DNA of 64,000 nt from Aselliscus stoliczkanus. Its lineage: Eukaryota; Chordata; Mammalia; Chiroptera; Hipposideridae. Each line of letters begins with the position of its first letter. Within the stretch, counting starts at the first letter, position 1. The DNA lies in contig CM066727.1 in assembly GCA_033961575.1 (NCBI GenBank), forward strand, positions 83,326,501-83,390,500, written 5' to 3'. Positions 45,881-57,359 of this stretch are shown piece by piece. Below the pieces are notes generated by a model that searched no databases, was not told the DNA's origin, and worked only from the letters and a program-made list of their open reading frames with translations. The translations under genes and the position numbers were made by a program.

Positions 45881-47260
45881 TATTCTCAAAACATATTTGT
45901 CAGTTAGGTGGTTAGTGGAGGTTTTAACTAATCTTTTGAGTGATTAAAATTTGTATATTACAAAAGGAAAATTATTTACAAATCACAAATCTGTAATTTT
46001 CGAGCTAGTTGTAATAGGTATAAATATGTAAAAACAAAGTTTCATTATTTCCTGTTCTTTCAATATACTAATTGTAAAAAGTAAAATTAATAACAATGTA
46101 AAAACAGATTCAAATAATTGACTTATTCTTTCACAAAATGTGAATGGATTACAGGAGAAAACGTTGGTAGTTGAATGTATATGAATATTGAAATAAAAAA
46201 CTGTCAATTAGTAAAAAAAAGTGTCAATAAAAAAAGTTAAATCAAATTTTGGAACCAGAAAAACTTGAGTTTAAATTATGCTTTTATTCTTTAGGCACTT
46301 CATAATTTCCTACATAACTTGCTTTAATAAGTTTTTAAAAAGTATTTTAGCATCATTCATGCTTCTTATATTTTTAAGGTTATTTAGTGAACTAAGTGTT
46401 GTAATAATCAGCAAAATACACTTTGTGGTTCAGTGGGATTTGTTTCCTTCTTTCAGATAATCAGAGGTCTAAAGCAATATGTAAAAAAAAAAAAAAAAAA
46501 CCCACAAGAACACACCTAGTGTTAAATAAGGTTATTTATAAACATAGCATTATATTTGGGATAGTAAATTATTATTGAATAATTCACTTCGTTAAATGCC
46601 ATAGAGGTAATGTTTAATAGTTAAGAATAATCAGTACAGAAAAAAAAAGGCTGCTTAAGCAGTCAACTTAAAAAAAGGAATGATAAACACACAAACACAC
46701 AAAAAAGAGTAATAAAAAAAGGGAACGACATTTAATAGGAGATGTTATAAAAATAGTTTGTATGTTTTCCTCTGTAAATGAAGCTAAATATTATAAGAAA
46801 GTAATTTAATCTTTTAACAATTATTTATGTATATTGAAATGTTAAAAAAAATCCCTCAAGTGGAGATGTTTTACATAATTTTAAGATAAAATGTATGATA
46901 ATGTCACATTTTAATTCATATTTGAGTATTAGCATGATCATAAAGTTTGCCATTTGTGAAAAAGAATACTGAAGGGTTTTATCAATTTTTCCAAGTGTTT
47001 AACTTAGTCTTTGATATGCAAATCATTGACTTTTATCGACTTCATCTTTTTTTCTTTAATTTTAACTGGTCTTACTCTGCTAGATAAATATTCATCATCA
47101 TTGGTTTTAAGTGTAATTATATCAGTTTTTTAACACTTTCTTTGCATTTATGGACCTAGCTTTCAAAAAGTTTAAATTCAAAATTGTATTTTGTATTTTC
47201 AATACTAATTATATTTGCCAATGCCATAGCAGCATGCTAAATATGTTAGTATTTAGTGGT
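45881..47260. other. Unassigned AT-rich intergenic sequence
   Basis: A-run at about 46,483-46,500; nothing else recognised. Confidence 0.5.
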
Positions 47261-47270
47261 ATGTGATCAC

Positions 47271-47367
47271 ATTACTCAGGACTCTCCAGAGAAACAGAAC
47301 CAATAAGATAATATATCTATTGTATTTACCTATCATCTATCTATCTATTCATCTATGTATCTATGCA

Positions 47368-47424
<57 letters not shown>

Positions 47425-47882
47425 GAGGGTATTTATTATAGGAACTGGCTCTTGAAATATAGTAGAGTCTAAGAAGTCACACAATCTGCTATCTTGAAGG
47501 TGAACAAGGAAAACAGGTGGAGTAATTCAGTCTCAGGCCAAAGGCCTGAGGACCAGGGGGACCCAATGGTCTATGTCTTGATCCCAGTCTGAAGGCCAGA
47601 TAACCAGGAATGCCAAATGTCAAAAGACCGAAGATAGATGTCCTAACTCAAGCACAGAGAGCAAAATCACCCATCCTTTGTCTTTTTTGTTCTATTCAGG
47701 CCTTCAACAGATTGAATAATGCCCAGTCACATGGGGGAGGACTACTTGATTTACTCAAGAAAGGAATTCTAATGCTATTCTCTTCTGGAAACACTCTCAC
47801 AGACATTCCCAGAAATAATGGTTTACATCTCTCTGGCCATCTTTTAGTCCAGTCAAGTAGAGACATATAATTAGCCACCACA
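47271..47882 (-). mobile_element. MaLR/ERVL-type LTR, antisense, with TCTA array
   Basis: Reverse complement of the same LTR family as 54,916-55,698: CAGGACTCTCCAGAGAAACA at the left (3' end), TTTGTTCTATTCAGGCCTTC, GAATAATGCCCAGTCACATG, and GCCACCACAGT at the right (5' end). A TCTA array occupies the part that is also repeat-rich in the other copy. The subfamily is not determined. Two frames over 47,610-47,881 are fortuitous. Confidence 0.7.
47329..47424. repeat. (TCTA)n microsatellite
   Basis: Imperfect at its left, then about 13-14 pure CTAT units to 47,424. It lies within the LTR at 47,271-47,882. Confidence 0.96.
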
Positions 47883-48234
47883 GTAATGTTTGAATAGTGA
47901 CTAATTTTACTAATTTATTCATTAAAATGATTTGGCGAAATACATTTTTTCTTTCCTACTTAAACTTCATAGTTGTGGGTACTAAAATATTGTATAACAA
48001 GGAACTCTTATACGGTCCAATTATGGCTAAGAGCTAGGTTATACCTACAAAATCAGAGCATTGTGGAGTTGTTTCAACTTTGATTTGAACATTTTTGGGA
48101 ATGTGGGGCAACTGGAATGTCATAAAATAATTATGGAAGTTTGATCTTTTACCATCATGCACCTAATTTTCACAGTGGAATGCACACCTTTGTACTGAAA
48201 TCTTAAACCTTAGCATGGTTGGAATACAACGATA

Positions 48235-48745
48235 TATGTTACTTATTAAAGACATGCCCCATTCCTACCTACACTGTGCTGCTCTCTAACCTCATGCTTT
48301 GTTGGTTCCTTCCTCTTTTATGGATCCTGGATTATGGAGTTATCTTGCTATTCCTAAATACACTGGTGTGCTCCTCTTGGAGGAATGTGATTGAGCTGCT
48401 TCCTCTGCCTAAAATATTCCTCCCACATAATGTGCAGATGTCTCACCCACTCACCCGCTTCAAATTCTGCCAAAATAACATAGTCTCATTGAGGGCTTAC
48501 TTGTCCACCTTATTTAATATTGCAAAACCTATCATTTCTCCCCATCCCTGTTTTATTTTTCTCCACAGCATACATTAAATTTTAACATGCTTTATATTGT
48601 ATATCTTATTTTCTCAGTAGTCTATTTTCTCCAACTATGTTATTAGCTCTATGAGGCAATGATTTTAACTCTTTGTGACTAATGTATCCATTGCACTTAG
48701 AGCAGGTATCTGCCACTTAATAGGTGCTCAGAGAAAAAATGTGAA
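48235..48745 (+). mobile_element. L2 LINE 3' region
   Basis: Diverged L2: CTGCTTCCTCTGCCTAAAAT, CCGCTTCAAATTCTGCC, TAGCTCTATGAGGCAATGAT and GTATCTGCCACTTAATAGGTGCTCAGAG-like end (a decayed form of the usual 'AGTAGGTGCTCAATAAA' phrase). The 119-codon frame at 48,219-48,578 runs over it without L2 ORF motifs that I can point to. Confidence 0.65.
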
Positions 48746-48749
48746 CAGG

Positions 48750-49660
48750 CTAATTGAATTAATCAAATATCCATTATTAGTATCAGTTTAATGATGAATG
48801 TCTGAATTAACAAACATTATCAAGCAAACAAGAGCTTACAGACATTAGAAAACGTGTGAGGTTTTTCTTACACATTTGAAACAAAGACAATTTTATATTT
48901 AGTCTTAAATGAAGAAGATGATTATTGTTCTGCTCTGTCAGGAAATGAGCACAAGCCATTTGATAGTGGCGATCTGAAGGATCCCACCATATCAGAAGGG
49001 TATTTGGTGAGTGTATAGAATGGGACATGATCAAGAAAAACTGCTCCCAGGCTTATTTCTCTATCTCCTTGTAATTTGCTGTTTTCAGGCCTGGGTTTCC
49101 TCTCATGAACCAACCCAGGAAGTGGTCTCTGTGCATGTGCAGAGATTTGTGAATATCAAATGAGTTGTTTCATACTTAAACCTGATCACTGAATATTAGA
49201 AGAAGAAAACACTCTTCATAATTAAGTGAGTGAAACAGCAATTTGCAACTGAGGGAAGCTAAACAAGATATTTACATAATTCTTTAAGGCTGATTGTAGA
49301 CAAAGTGGGCAGGAGAAATATTGGAAGGAAATACAGAAACATAATATAAAATATGTAATTAGAGGATAATTGTCTGGGAAGCAGCAATAGCAGAAGGACA
49401 GCCTGTTTGAAGAATCTGAAATGGCCACATGGGAAAGATGGTCTGCCTCTGGTCCAGGAAACTCAGGCGAAACTCAGGCTCTTTCCCTAACTGGGTTCCT
49501 TCTAAGGTAGAGAATTTCAGTATTCACTCTGATTCACAGAACAATCTGTAAAATAAGAACAGTTAAACTCGTTCTAACTACCTTAAAATTAAAGCAGCTC
49601 AAAGCGTTATATGTAAATGTAGATATACATGATATAGATACAGTATAGGTATAGATACAG
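48750..49660. other. Unassigned intergenic sequence
   Basis: Nothing recognised. Confidence 0.5.
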
Positions 49661-49675
49661 ATATAGACATAGGTA

Positions 49676-49790
49676 GGGCCGGCCGAGTGGCGCAGCGGTT
49701 AAGCGCTGGCTTGGAAAGCCAGCGGCCCCTGTTCGGTTCCACATATGAGGGCCAGTGACATTGCCCTCAAAAAGAAAACCAAAACAAAAC
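49676..49790 (+). mobile_element. Short tRNA-derived SINE (family 1)
   Basis: GGGCCGGCCGAGTGGCGCAG, CTTGGAAAGCCAGCGGCCCC, TGTTCGGTTCCACATATGAG, CATTGCCCTC plus A-rich tail. Perfect 15-bp target duplication ATATAGACATAGGTA at 49,661-49,675 and 49,791-49,805. Confidence 0.95.
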
Positions 49791-50159
49791 ATATAGACAT
49801 AGGTATATATATATATATATGATATCACTTTTAGTCCTTATGCTTTCTTTTATCACATGTGAGTTCTTAAAGCTGATGGAACTTCAATTCCTGAAAATAG
49901 TGCTGATTCCTCATAAGGGTTAGTAAAGACTAAGGAAAATAAAATCTTACTCATACACTGAAATGTTTAGAAAGTACTGGGCACATTCTAAGTATTCACA
50001 TATGTAAAATATTTTAATTTACATTGTTTTGAGCATTTATGACTACATTTTCTAGTCTCTTACCTATTATACTTTTATATATACATATATTGTACATGCT
50101 AATTTTATTTCATATGACATATGAGAATATGTAATCCCTATTAACAGCTTAAATTATCA

Positions 50160-50650
50160 AGATAGTGATAGAATAAATACAGTTGATATGATATGTGCTG
50201 TTTATCCTCCATTTGCTCCCCCAGATCTATCTCCACCTTCCTTTGCCCTTCTCTGTCCTCAGTTGGCTTCCAGGTAATTAGATAATGGGAGTCATTAGCA
50301 GATATTCAGAGAGTAGGGGGTTACGTTTATTCTGAACTTAGCTGACTACCTCTAAGACAACAGCCAACACTAGGCAGAGCTCCTTCAGTTCTCATGTCTC
50401 ACTGGGTTCTGGCAAGGCTACTTTCTTCCTTTTATTTCTTTATTCCTGAAGTTGCTAACAGCTTCATACAATTGACAGTCTCTTGGGGCCATGCTTCAAC
50501 AAATCTTGTTTGATCCATTAATTCTTCCCACAATTCTGTATGTTGTCCCTTCATTAATTTATTTTGTCCCTTCATTAATTAATTTATTTATTTTGTGGGG
50601 TCAATTCTATGTTTTTGTGGGAATCTGATTGACAGTGCTCTGTTCTAGAA
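50160..50650 (+). repeat. Ancient LTR-like repeat, family not named
   Basis: CCTTTGCCCTTCTCTGTCCT, CAGTTGGCTTCCAGGTAATT, TCTCACTGGGTTCTGGCAAG, GAAGTTGCTAACAGCTTCAT and GGGTCAATTCTATG... follow the order of a mammalian repeat known to me by pattern only. A TTCATTAATTTATTTTG unit is tandemly repeated near 50,551-50,597. Confidence 0.45.
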
Positions 50651-52555
50651 TAAGTAGCCCTCAAGATTGCATTCAGTACTGGGCTGGGAAATAAATAGAT
50701 AGACCTGATACTCTTGACTTGTATTATAACAATTTTTCAAATTATCCATATCATGAAATGGAAGAGAAAGATTTTGGAGATCAAATGACTATTACACTTT
50801 ATTGAAATGAAGATTATAAATCCTGTGAGTTAGACAAGGTGCCTCTGACTTCCCTAGAGAGTTTTCAAAATAACAACAAAATGGGCCTTGAAATCCCAAG
50901 GTAAGTGGCAAGTGAAATACAAAACTTCTATGGTGACCTTGAGAACTTATATTTGCAGGACAAATATGATTGAAAATCAGGTCAAAAATATAATTTAGTG
51001 ATTGCAACATCACCAGGTCTAACAAATACAGGTGTTCACAAATCTTATGTTAAAGCTAAAGCACAGATTGGGAAAAACTGAAGCCTTTATATTTGAAACA
51101 GGGATATTTGAATAGACAGATAAAACAGAGAATCTCAAACAACCTCACATCCCTGAACCTTCATTGCTGGAGATAACTACATATTCTCTCCTGTCTGAAG
51201 ATTACATAATGATTTTCAATGACTTCACACAGGTCAGGTGTCTGCCCACAAAGTCTTCATGTACCAGCCTTTCTCAGTCAGGGTTCATTAAGAGAATTAA
51301 ATCTTACAGAAAAGTATTTCAATGACTATTTTCTCAATTTCTCAAGGATTGTATATAGCTAGTACCATTCTAGATGGATAGGCAATAGTAATTCATTACA
51401 TACAACAGATTTCTTATAATACTGGAGCTTAGTTTTCTCATGGAACTCTCAGATGTGAAGGACTGGTTTTTTGATCCAACTGCAAGGTCATTTCTGGAAG
51501 AAAATAGTAAGCATGCCAAAGGAATTGCATGACCATACTACTTGGTATCAGCAGAAAGCAGGAATCATGTGTTAAGAATGGATTCAAAGGGCAGTAAACA
51601 AAAAAAAATGTTGCAATTGAAGGTGGGATGATGACAAACTTATTGATACAGTGCAATCATTCTGGATTTTCAGTGTAATTTCTCAGCTCTAATAGGGAAT
51701 TCTAAGTTTGTTTTGAGATTTCCTTGGAGTCTAGATACAGAGCCTACTTTCAATAAGATCAGAGTGCTAGAATTCCATTGAAATAATGTAGAGTAAGGGA
51801 TACAAAATTTAAGGAAGTTGTAATGTTGGGATAAATTTACTATGTGCAACTTGCTCACATATTCTATAAGCTTTAATGTTTAAGAATAGAACTAAAGGCT
51901 CTATTTATTATGTTATTCTATGTAATAGCCTTGAAAGCTCTGATTTCAATGACATATTCATCAGAGACATGTTGGGTACAATTATTACCATAGAGCATAA
52001 AGATAGTGTAGCGATGAGAATATTTTGACCCAAGGGGGTCTGTGGAAAAGGCAAAATCATCATGGGTCCCTTGAGAATTAAACATATAGGCAGACTACCA
52101 CAGTACTCTCACCTATGTTATCCTGTTGGGAAGGTACCTGTTTCAGGTTGATGTAATGGGGATTTTTAGACTTTCATACATTTTATATATATAAGCCAGA
52201 TTATAAACTTGGGTACCCTTACTGCGGTCAGTTGGAGAAGGATCCTATAATATGAACACAAGTATATACTGAAAACTTTTCTTGAAGCCTTAGCCTGAGG
52301 GAGCCGTGGCCATTTTCCACAGTCACTGTGCACTGTTGAAAGGATAATACTGAAATGGTTTAGGGGCTATTAGATATTGTCACCATGCTTCACTGGTCAG
52401 AATGGAGGCTTATGGGGGACAGGAAACAAAGGAAAACCTAAACTTAAATTTCTCAGACATTCCAGTATGCCCTACTACACAATTTGTGGTGTTTCTAGTT
52501 TCTGAATGTATATTTGTAACAGACACCCTTAGCAAACTAAATATGCACATTGGAT
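50651..52555. other. Unassigned intergenic sequence
   Basis: No repeat or exon recognised. Confidence 0.5.
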
Positions 52556-52559
52556 TCTT

Positions 52560-53118
52560 TTAATTGTTTTTTTCACCTGATAAATCCAGTATACCTCTGA
52601 CACCATACATAGTTATTACAATATTATTGACTATATTCCTCATGATATACTCTGCATCCCCATGACTATTTTGAGAGTATGAATTGTACCTCTTAATTCC
52701 CTCTTCCCCTTCACCCATCCCCTCAACCTCTCCTAATCTGGCAAACTTCAAAATGCTCTCTATATCTATGAGTTTGTTTCTAGTTTTGTTTGTTTGTTTG
52801 TTCATTTATCCTGTTCTCTAGATTCCACATATAAGTGAAATTATATAATTTTTGTCTTTATCTGTCTGACTTATTCGACTCAGTACAATACCCTGCACGT
52901 CTATCCATGTTGTTGAAGATAGCAAGGTTTCATTCCCTTCCATGGCCGAGCAATATTTCACTGTACATATGTACCACCTCCTCTTGATCCAATCATTAAT
53001 TGGCAGACACCACATCTTGGCCATTGTAAACTGCTGTAATAAACACATGAATGCACATGTTCCCTGAAGTAGCATTTTGGGTTTCTTCAGATAAATACCC
53101 AGAAGTGGAATTACTGCA
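52560..53118 (-). mobile_element. HAL1 copy 2: ORF2 end and 3' UTR
   Basis: Minus-strand L1 3' UTR and ORF2 end: reversed phrases ACCATACATAGTTATTACAA, CCACATATAAGTGAAATTAT, CTTATTCGACTCAGTACAAT, TTGGCCATTGTAAACTGCTG and TTTCTTCAGATAAATACCCA. The 85-codon minus frame at 52,818-53,075 holds the L1 ORF2 C-terminal phrase KRRWYICTVKYCSAMEGNET. A single 3' UTR module is present here, unlike copy 1. Confidence 0.82.
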
Positions 53119-53400
53119 TGCTTCTTTGTCTTTTCTTATAGCCTTCGTTTTAAAGTCTATTTTGTCTGGTATAAATACTGCTACCATGCTACCATGGTTT
53201 CTGTTTGTTTGTTTGTGGTTTGTTTTTGTTTTTTTTCCATTACCATGAAATATCCATCCCTTTACTTTCAGTCTGTGTATCTTTCGATCTGAAGTGAGTC
53301 TCTTGTAGGCAGCATATGGAATGCTTTCGTTTTCTTGTCCATTCAGCCACTCCTTGTCTTTTGATTGAAGCATTTTATTTTTCATTTAAAGTGATGATTG
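53119..53400 (-). mobile_element. HAL1 copy 2: start of ORF2 endonuclease
   Basis: The minus frame at 52,996-53,385 shows DRKIHRLKVKGWIFHGN, which corresponds to the L1 endonuclease stretch just after the conserved LQETH region, and continues through the junction into ORF2-end sequence. The order (endonuclease start, then ORF2 end) and the break point match copy 1. Confidence 0.82.
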
Positions 53401-53467
53401 ACAGATATGCAGTTACTGACACTTTATTATTCATATTTTTTTATCTTGTTTTTCTTATTCTTCTTCT

Positions 53468-54330
53468 TTAAAAAGTTCCTTTAACATTTCTTGTAATACT
53501 GGACTGGTGTTGATTAACTTCTTCAGGTTTTTCTTGTCTGGGAAGCTCTCTGATTCTAAGTGATAGCTGTGCTGGGTAGAGTAATCTTGGTTGTAGGTCT
53601 TTAATTTTCAACAGTTTGAATATTTCATGCCATTCCCTCAACAGTTTGAATATTTCATGCCATTCCCTCCTTGCCTGGAAGATTTCTGTTGAGAAATCAG
53701 CTGACTGTCCAATGGGAGCTCCCTTGTAGGCACCTAACAACTTTTCTCTTGCTGCTTTTAAGATTCCCTCTGGCATTTAAATTATGATGTGTCTTAGTGT
53801 GGGCCTCTTTGGGGTCATCTTGGTTGGGACTTTCTGCACTTCCTGCGCTTGTATGTTTGTCAGGTTAGAGAAGTTTCTGTCATTATTTCTTCAAATATGT
53901 TTCAATTCTTCATTCTCTCTCTTCTTCTGCTACCTCCATGATGCAAATGTTAGTACACTTGATGTTATCCCAGATGCCCCTTAAACTATTTTCACAATTT
54001 TGATTTTTCTTTTTCTTTTTTACTATCCTGATTGGATATTTGTTGCTACCTTATCTTCCAAATCACTGATTTGACCCTCTGTTTCATCTAATCTACCACT
54101 GATTCCTTTTAATGTATTCTTCATTTCAGTTATTGAATTCTTCACTTCAGACTGGTTCTTTTTTATGTTTTCTATCTCCACTTTTATGTTTCCTATTTCT
54201 TTTTTGAAGTTCTCATTGAAATAATTGAGCATCCTTATAACCAGTTTTTGAACTCTGCATCTGGTAGATTGCTTGTCTCCATCTACGTCTGTCTCCTCCC
54301 CACCCCCCACCCCGAGCTTTGCTTTCTTCT
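53468..54330 (-). mobile_element. HAL1 copy 2: ORF1, recognisable protein
   Basis: Minus frame 54,023-54,310 encodes the ORF1p coiled-coil part (EIGNIKVEIENIKKNQSEVK, ITEMKNTLKGISGRLDETEG, ISDLEDKV). Minus frame 53,468-53,776, in the same phase, gives the C-terminal part (EGILKAAREKLLGAYKGAPI, FSTEIFQARREWHEIFKLL, and a VNQHQSSITRNVKGTF end). Stops separate the two, so it is a pseudo-ORF. A 30-bp exact tandem duplication at 53,609-53,668 repeats REWHEIFKLL. Confidence 0.85.
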
Positions 54331-54760
54331 TTCATTTGGACATGTTTCTTTAGCTACCCATTTTGGTTGCTTCCCTATGTTTGTTTTTATGTATTAGGTA
54401 GAGGTGCTATCTCTCCTGGTCTAGTAGAGTGGCCTTATGTAGTAGGTGTCCTGTAGGAAATACTGGCATGGACTCCCTGAGCACCTGAGCCATATGCTCC
54501 CGGTTTGTCTCTTGTGTGGGTTGTGCATGCACTTCTATTGTAGTTGAGCCTGGATTGCTATTTGCACATCAGTGGAAGGGATTGATACTCAGGCTGATTG
54601 GTTGTGAGGACTGGCTATGACTATAGCAGACGAGCTGTTGTGCAGAGGCTGACCCTATGCAGCAGAATTTGCTTTAGTAGGACTCTGGTAGCTTCCCAAT
54701 CTTCCATTTGGCTGCTTGACAGTTTTGAATAGAATGTGGTATAAAGAGAGAACACTACAG
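54331..54760 (-). mobile_element. HAL1 copy 2: 5' region
   Basis: Reverse of the 5' sequence of copy 1: GCTGATTGGTTGTGAGGACT, GTTGTGCAGAGGCTGACCCT and GTAGTAGGTGTCCTGTAGGA correspond to stretches near 13,150-13,400. It is truncated relative to copy 1, which extends about 1.2 kb further 5'. Confidence 0.7.
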
Positions 54761-55310
54761 CAGGCATAGACGCTATCATTTACTTTTTTGGCCTGAAGAT
54801 TCAGGGTTACCTAAGGATAGGTCATTTTTTTGTTACTCTCTCACTGAATTGTTATAGTTCTGGCTATTGCTGTGCCCCTCCAAGACTAAAATTCCTATAG
54901 GAAAGTCAATACATATGATGGTTCATTGTATTTGTCAGTTTGTCTGGGCCATAATGCACAGATATTTGCTCAAACATTATTTAGGTGGTTTTTGTGAGGT
55001 GTTTTGGGATGAGATTTACATTTAAATCAGTAGACTTTGAATCAACCAGATTACCCCCCATAATATGGGTGGACCTTATTTAACTAGTTAAAAGTATGAA
55101 TAGAACCAAAGCTGACCTTCTATGGCAAGAGCCAATTCTGCCAACCGACTGCTTTCGGACTTGAACTGAAATTTTCTAAGTCTCTTGCCTGCCAAACTAC
55201 CCCATTATATTTTGGACTCACCAAGCCTCCACAATCACCTAGCCCAGTTCCTTAAAATAAATCTATTACATACATTAGCTATATAATATATATTATATAT
55301 CAAATATTGT

Positions 55311-55312
<2 letters not shown>

Positions 55313-55355
<43 letters not shown>
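55313..55355. repeat. (TA)n microsatellite at mariner edge
   Basis: About 43 bp of TA abutting the MITE, which targets TA. Confidence 0.97.
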
Positions 55356-55357
<2 letters not shown>

Positions 55358-55578
55358 TAAAAAATGTACACAAGTGGACACTTTCATCAACATTATTCTA
55401 GCAGTGGTTTGCCATAATCAGAAGTGTCTGCACACTGGTTTCTAGTACTTCGAGCACCTCTTATAATTGCAGAAGTCAAATGTCACTTGTGTTCATCTTT
55501 TGTTATCACCTTATATAAAATATTACAATTTTAATAATTTTTTCCTTGCTTAAAATGAGGATACTTTTTTTGGCACCA
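55354..55578 (-). mobile_element. Mariner-type MITE inside LTR
   Basis: Minus orientation: TGGTGCCAAAAAAAGTATCC at the right end, AAAAGATGAACACAAGTGAC, TTCTGCAATTATAAGAGGTG, GACACTTCTGATTATGGCAA, and a degraded left end GCTAAAAAATGTACAC. About 225 bp, no coding capacity. The match to the 37,870-38,564 element is clear over the whole interior. Confidence 0.82.
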
Positions 55579-55579
55579 T

Positions 55580-55607
55580 ATATAGATACATACATACATA
55601 CATACAT

Positions 55608-55655
<48 letters not shown>
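55580..55655. repeat. (CATA)n then (CA)n microsatellite
   Basis: CATA units followed by about 20 CA units, within the repeat-rich end of the LTR. Confidence 0.96.
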
Positions 55656-55657
<2 letters not shown>

Positions 55658-55948
55658 TCCTAGGAGTTCTGTTTCTCTGGAGAACCCTGACTAATACATA
55701 CCTCTATTATTTCTGTTCTCATTGAGATTTAGTAATACTATTTCCTTTTCTTGTCCCTTAAGCTGAAGGAGCCATAACAGCATCCTGCTCTGGGTAGTCT
55801 GGGTGTCTCACTATTTCTTTTTTGCTCCTTTAAGCTTGCTCATAAATATGTAAGTAATCCCTCTATTAACATCTGTTCTGAACTATACGGGGTGAATTCA
55901 TGTACATATGCAGACCCTGATTTAGAAATACCTCACCTTTCTATCACT

Positions 55949-55951
55949 TTT

Positions 55952-56023
<72 letters not shown>

Positions 56024-56024
56024 T

Positions 56025-56088
<64 letters not shown>

Positions 56089-56130
56089 CCTCCCTCCCTC
56101 CCTCCCTTCCTTCCTTCCTTCCCTTCTTTT
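55949..56130. repeat. Long homopyrimidine tract (CTTT)n-(CT)n-(CCCT)n-(CCTT)n
   Basis: About 180 bp, entirely pyrimidine on the + strand over most of its length, changing in register through four unit types. It accounts for the 89-codon Ser/Leu/Phe frame and the Arg/Glu/Lys-rich minus frame. Confidence 0.97.
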
Positions 56131-56855
56131 AATTTCAAAGTGTTATATTTTGGGTCTCTAATACCACCATGTTTTCAATCTTTTATGAATTTTGATGAAA
56201 AGAGTCATATCTTAAAATGAATCTCCCTGTTTGCAGAGATATGAAAATTCTTTTGTGAACTAATGAAAATTCCTCTAGTTAACATGTGCCATCCATTATA
56301 TTCACTATCATAAAACTTATGCAATAAGACCTGAATTAAGTTAATTTGTTAAGTTTTCATTTGCAAATTGGACAAATTTGCAGATTCAGGTAAATGAATA
56401 ATAAATACAGTAGTTAAAATTCATAACAAATTTTATAATTTATTAAAATATTAAACTAAATATGTTTATTATATAAAATATATGTACATATTTTGCTATA
56501 AGCCTATATTCTTCTCATTGCATAACTTTATTTGGATAAAAAGCAACAAGTGAAATCAAATAGTGAATGCTACTGGAATCTATAGAATGATAAAAATACA
56601 TACAAATACACTGAAGGGGCATAACTTTTTTTTTGCCATATGTTTTAAAATAATTACAAGACTATAAAATACATCTGCAAACTTGGCTCAATTAGAAGTC
56701 TTGCTCCTCAGGAAAAAATGGTAATTTAGAAAGCAGGAATGTCTTCTAAACTGAAAAGATTCACATTATTTATTAATGTTCATTACTTCAGAGGTAAAGA
56801 AAATAGATCTTTGGGATCTTTAATTGAATGGGGACTGATAAATTGCCAGGACAAA
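56131..56855. other. Unassigned AT-rich intergenic sequence
   Basis: Nothing recognised. Confidence 0.5.
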
Positions 56856-56870
56856 AATAATAATGTTTTG

Positions 56871-56990
56871 GTCCAGCCGAGTGGCGCAGTGGTTAAGCAC
56901 TGGCTTGGGAAGCCAGCGGCACCGGTTCGGGTCCCACATATGAGGGCCAGTGACACTGTCCTCAAAAATACTAATACTAATACTAATAAT
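56871..56990 (+). mobile_element. Short tRNA-derived SINE (family 1)
   Basis: GTCCAGCCGAGTGGCGCAGT, CTTGGGAAGCCAGCGGCACC, GGTTCGGGTCCCACATATGA and CACTGTCCTC, then a tail that changed from A to (CTAATA)n/(AAT)n. Target copies AATAATAATGTTTTG at 56,856-56,870 and AATAATAATGTCTTG at 56,991-57,005. Confidence 0.94.
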
Positions 56991-57359
56991 AATAATAATG
57001 TCTTGAGAGAAGTATGACCAAGATCAGGTTTTAGAGATGAAGTTAGATGATTAATTTGCTGCTTATAACACAATCAAGAGTCTATGTCCCTTCAGTTCTC
57101 TACATTGAAAATCACAGTGTACTTTCAATATGGAAGACCTTAAACCAGTTTTTTCAAGTAAGGATTCTGGGGAGACATCATGAATCACTTCCTCACAAAC
57201 CCAGATCCTGTCCATTGTCTCCATCCATCTGTTTTCTCATCTTTGTTCCCAGCCACAACTCATGTCCTATTTGAACCTCAAGAGTTTCATAACTGATATT
57301 TTTTATCAAGTAAAGCTTCCATATAAATTACTTTCTACTCTAGTGGAATATCTTTTCAA

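Larger units (their letters stand above)
54916..55698 (+). mobile_element. MaLR/ERVL-type LTR, split by a mariner MITE
   Basis: TGATGGTTCATTGTATTTGT, CAGATATTTGCTCAAACATT, ATCAGTAGACTTTGAATCAA, TAATATGGGTGGACCTTATT, TTTCGGACTTGAACTGAAAT, CCTCCACAATCACCTAGCCC, TTCCTTAAAATAAATCTATT, then after the insert GAGTTCTGTTTCTCTGGAGA and CCCTGACTAATAC. This is the + orientation of the family at 47,271-47,882. Subfamily not determined. Confidence 0.75.
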
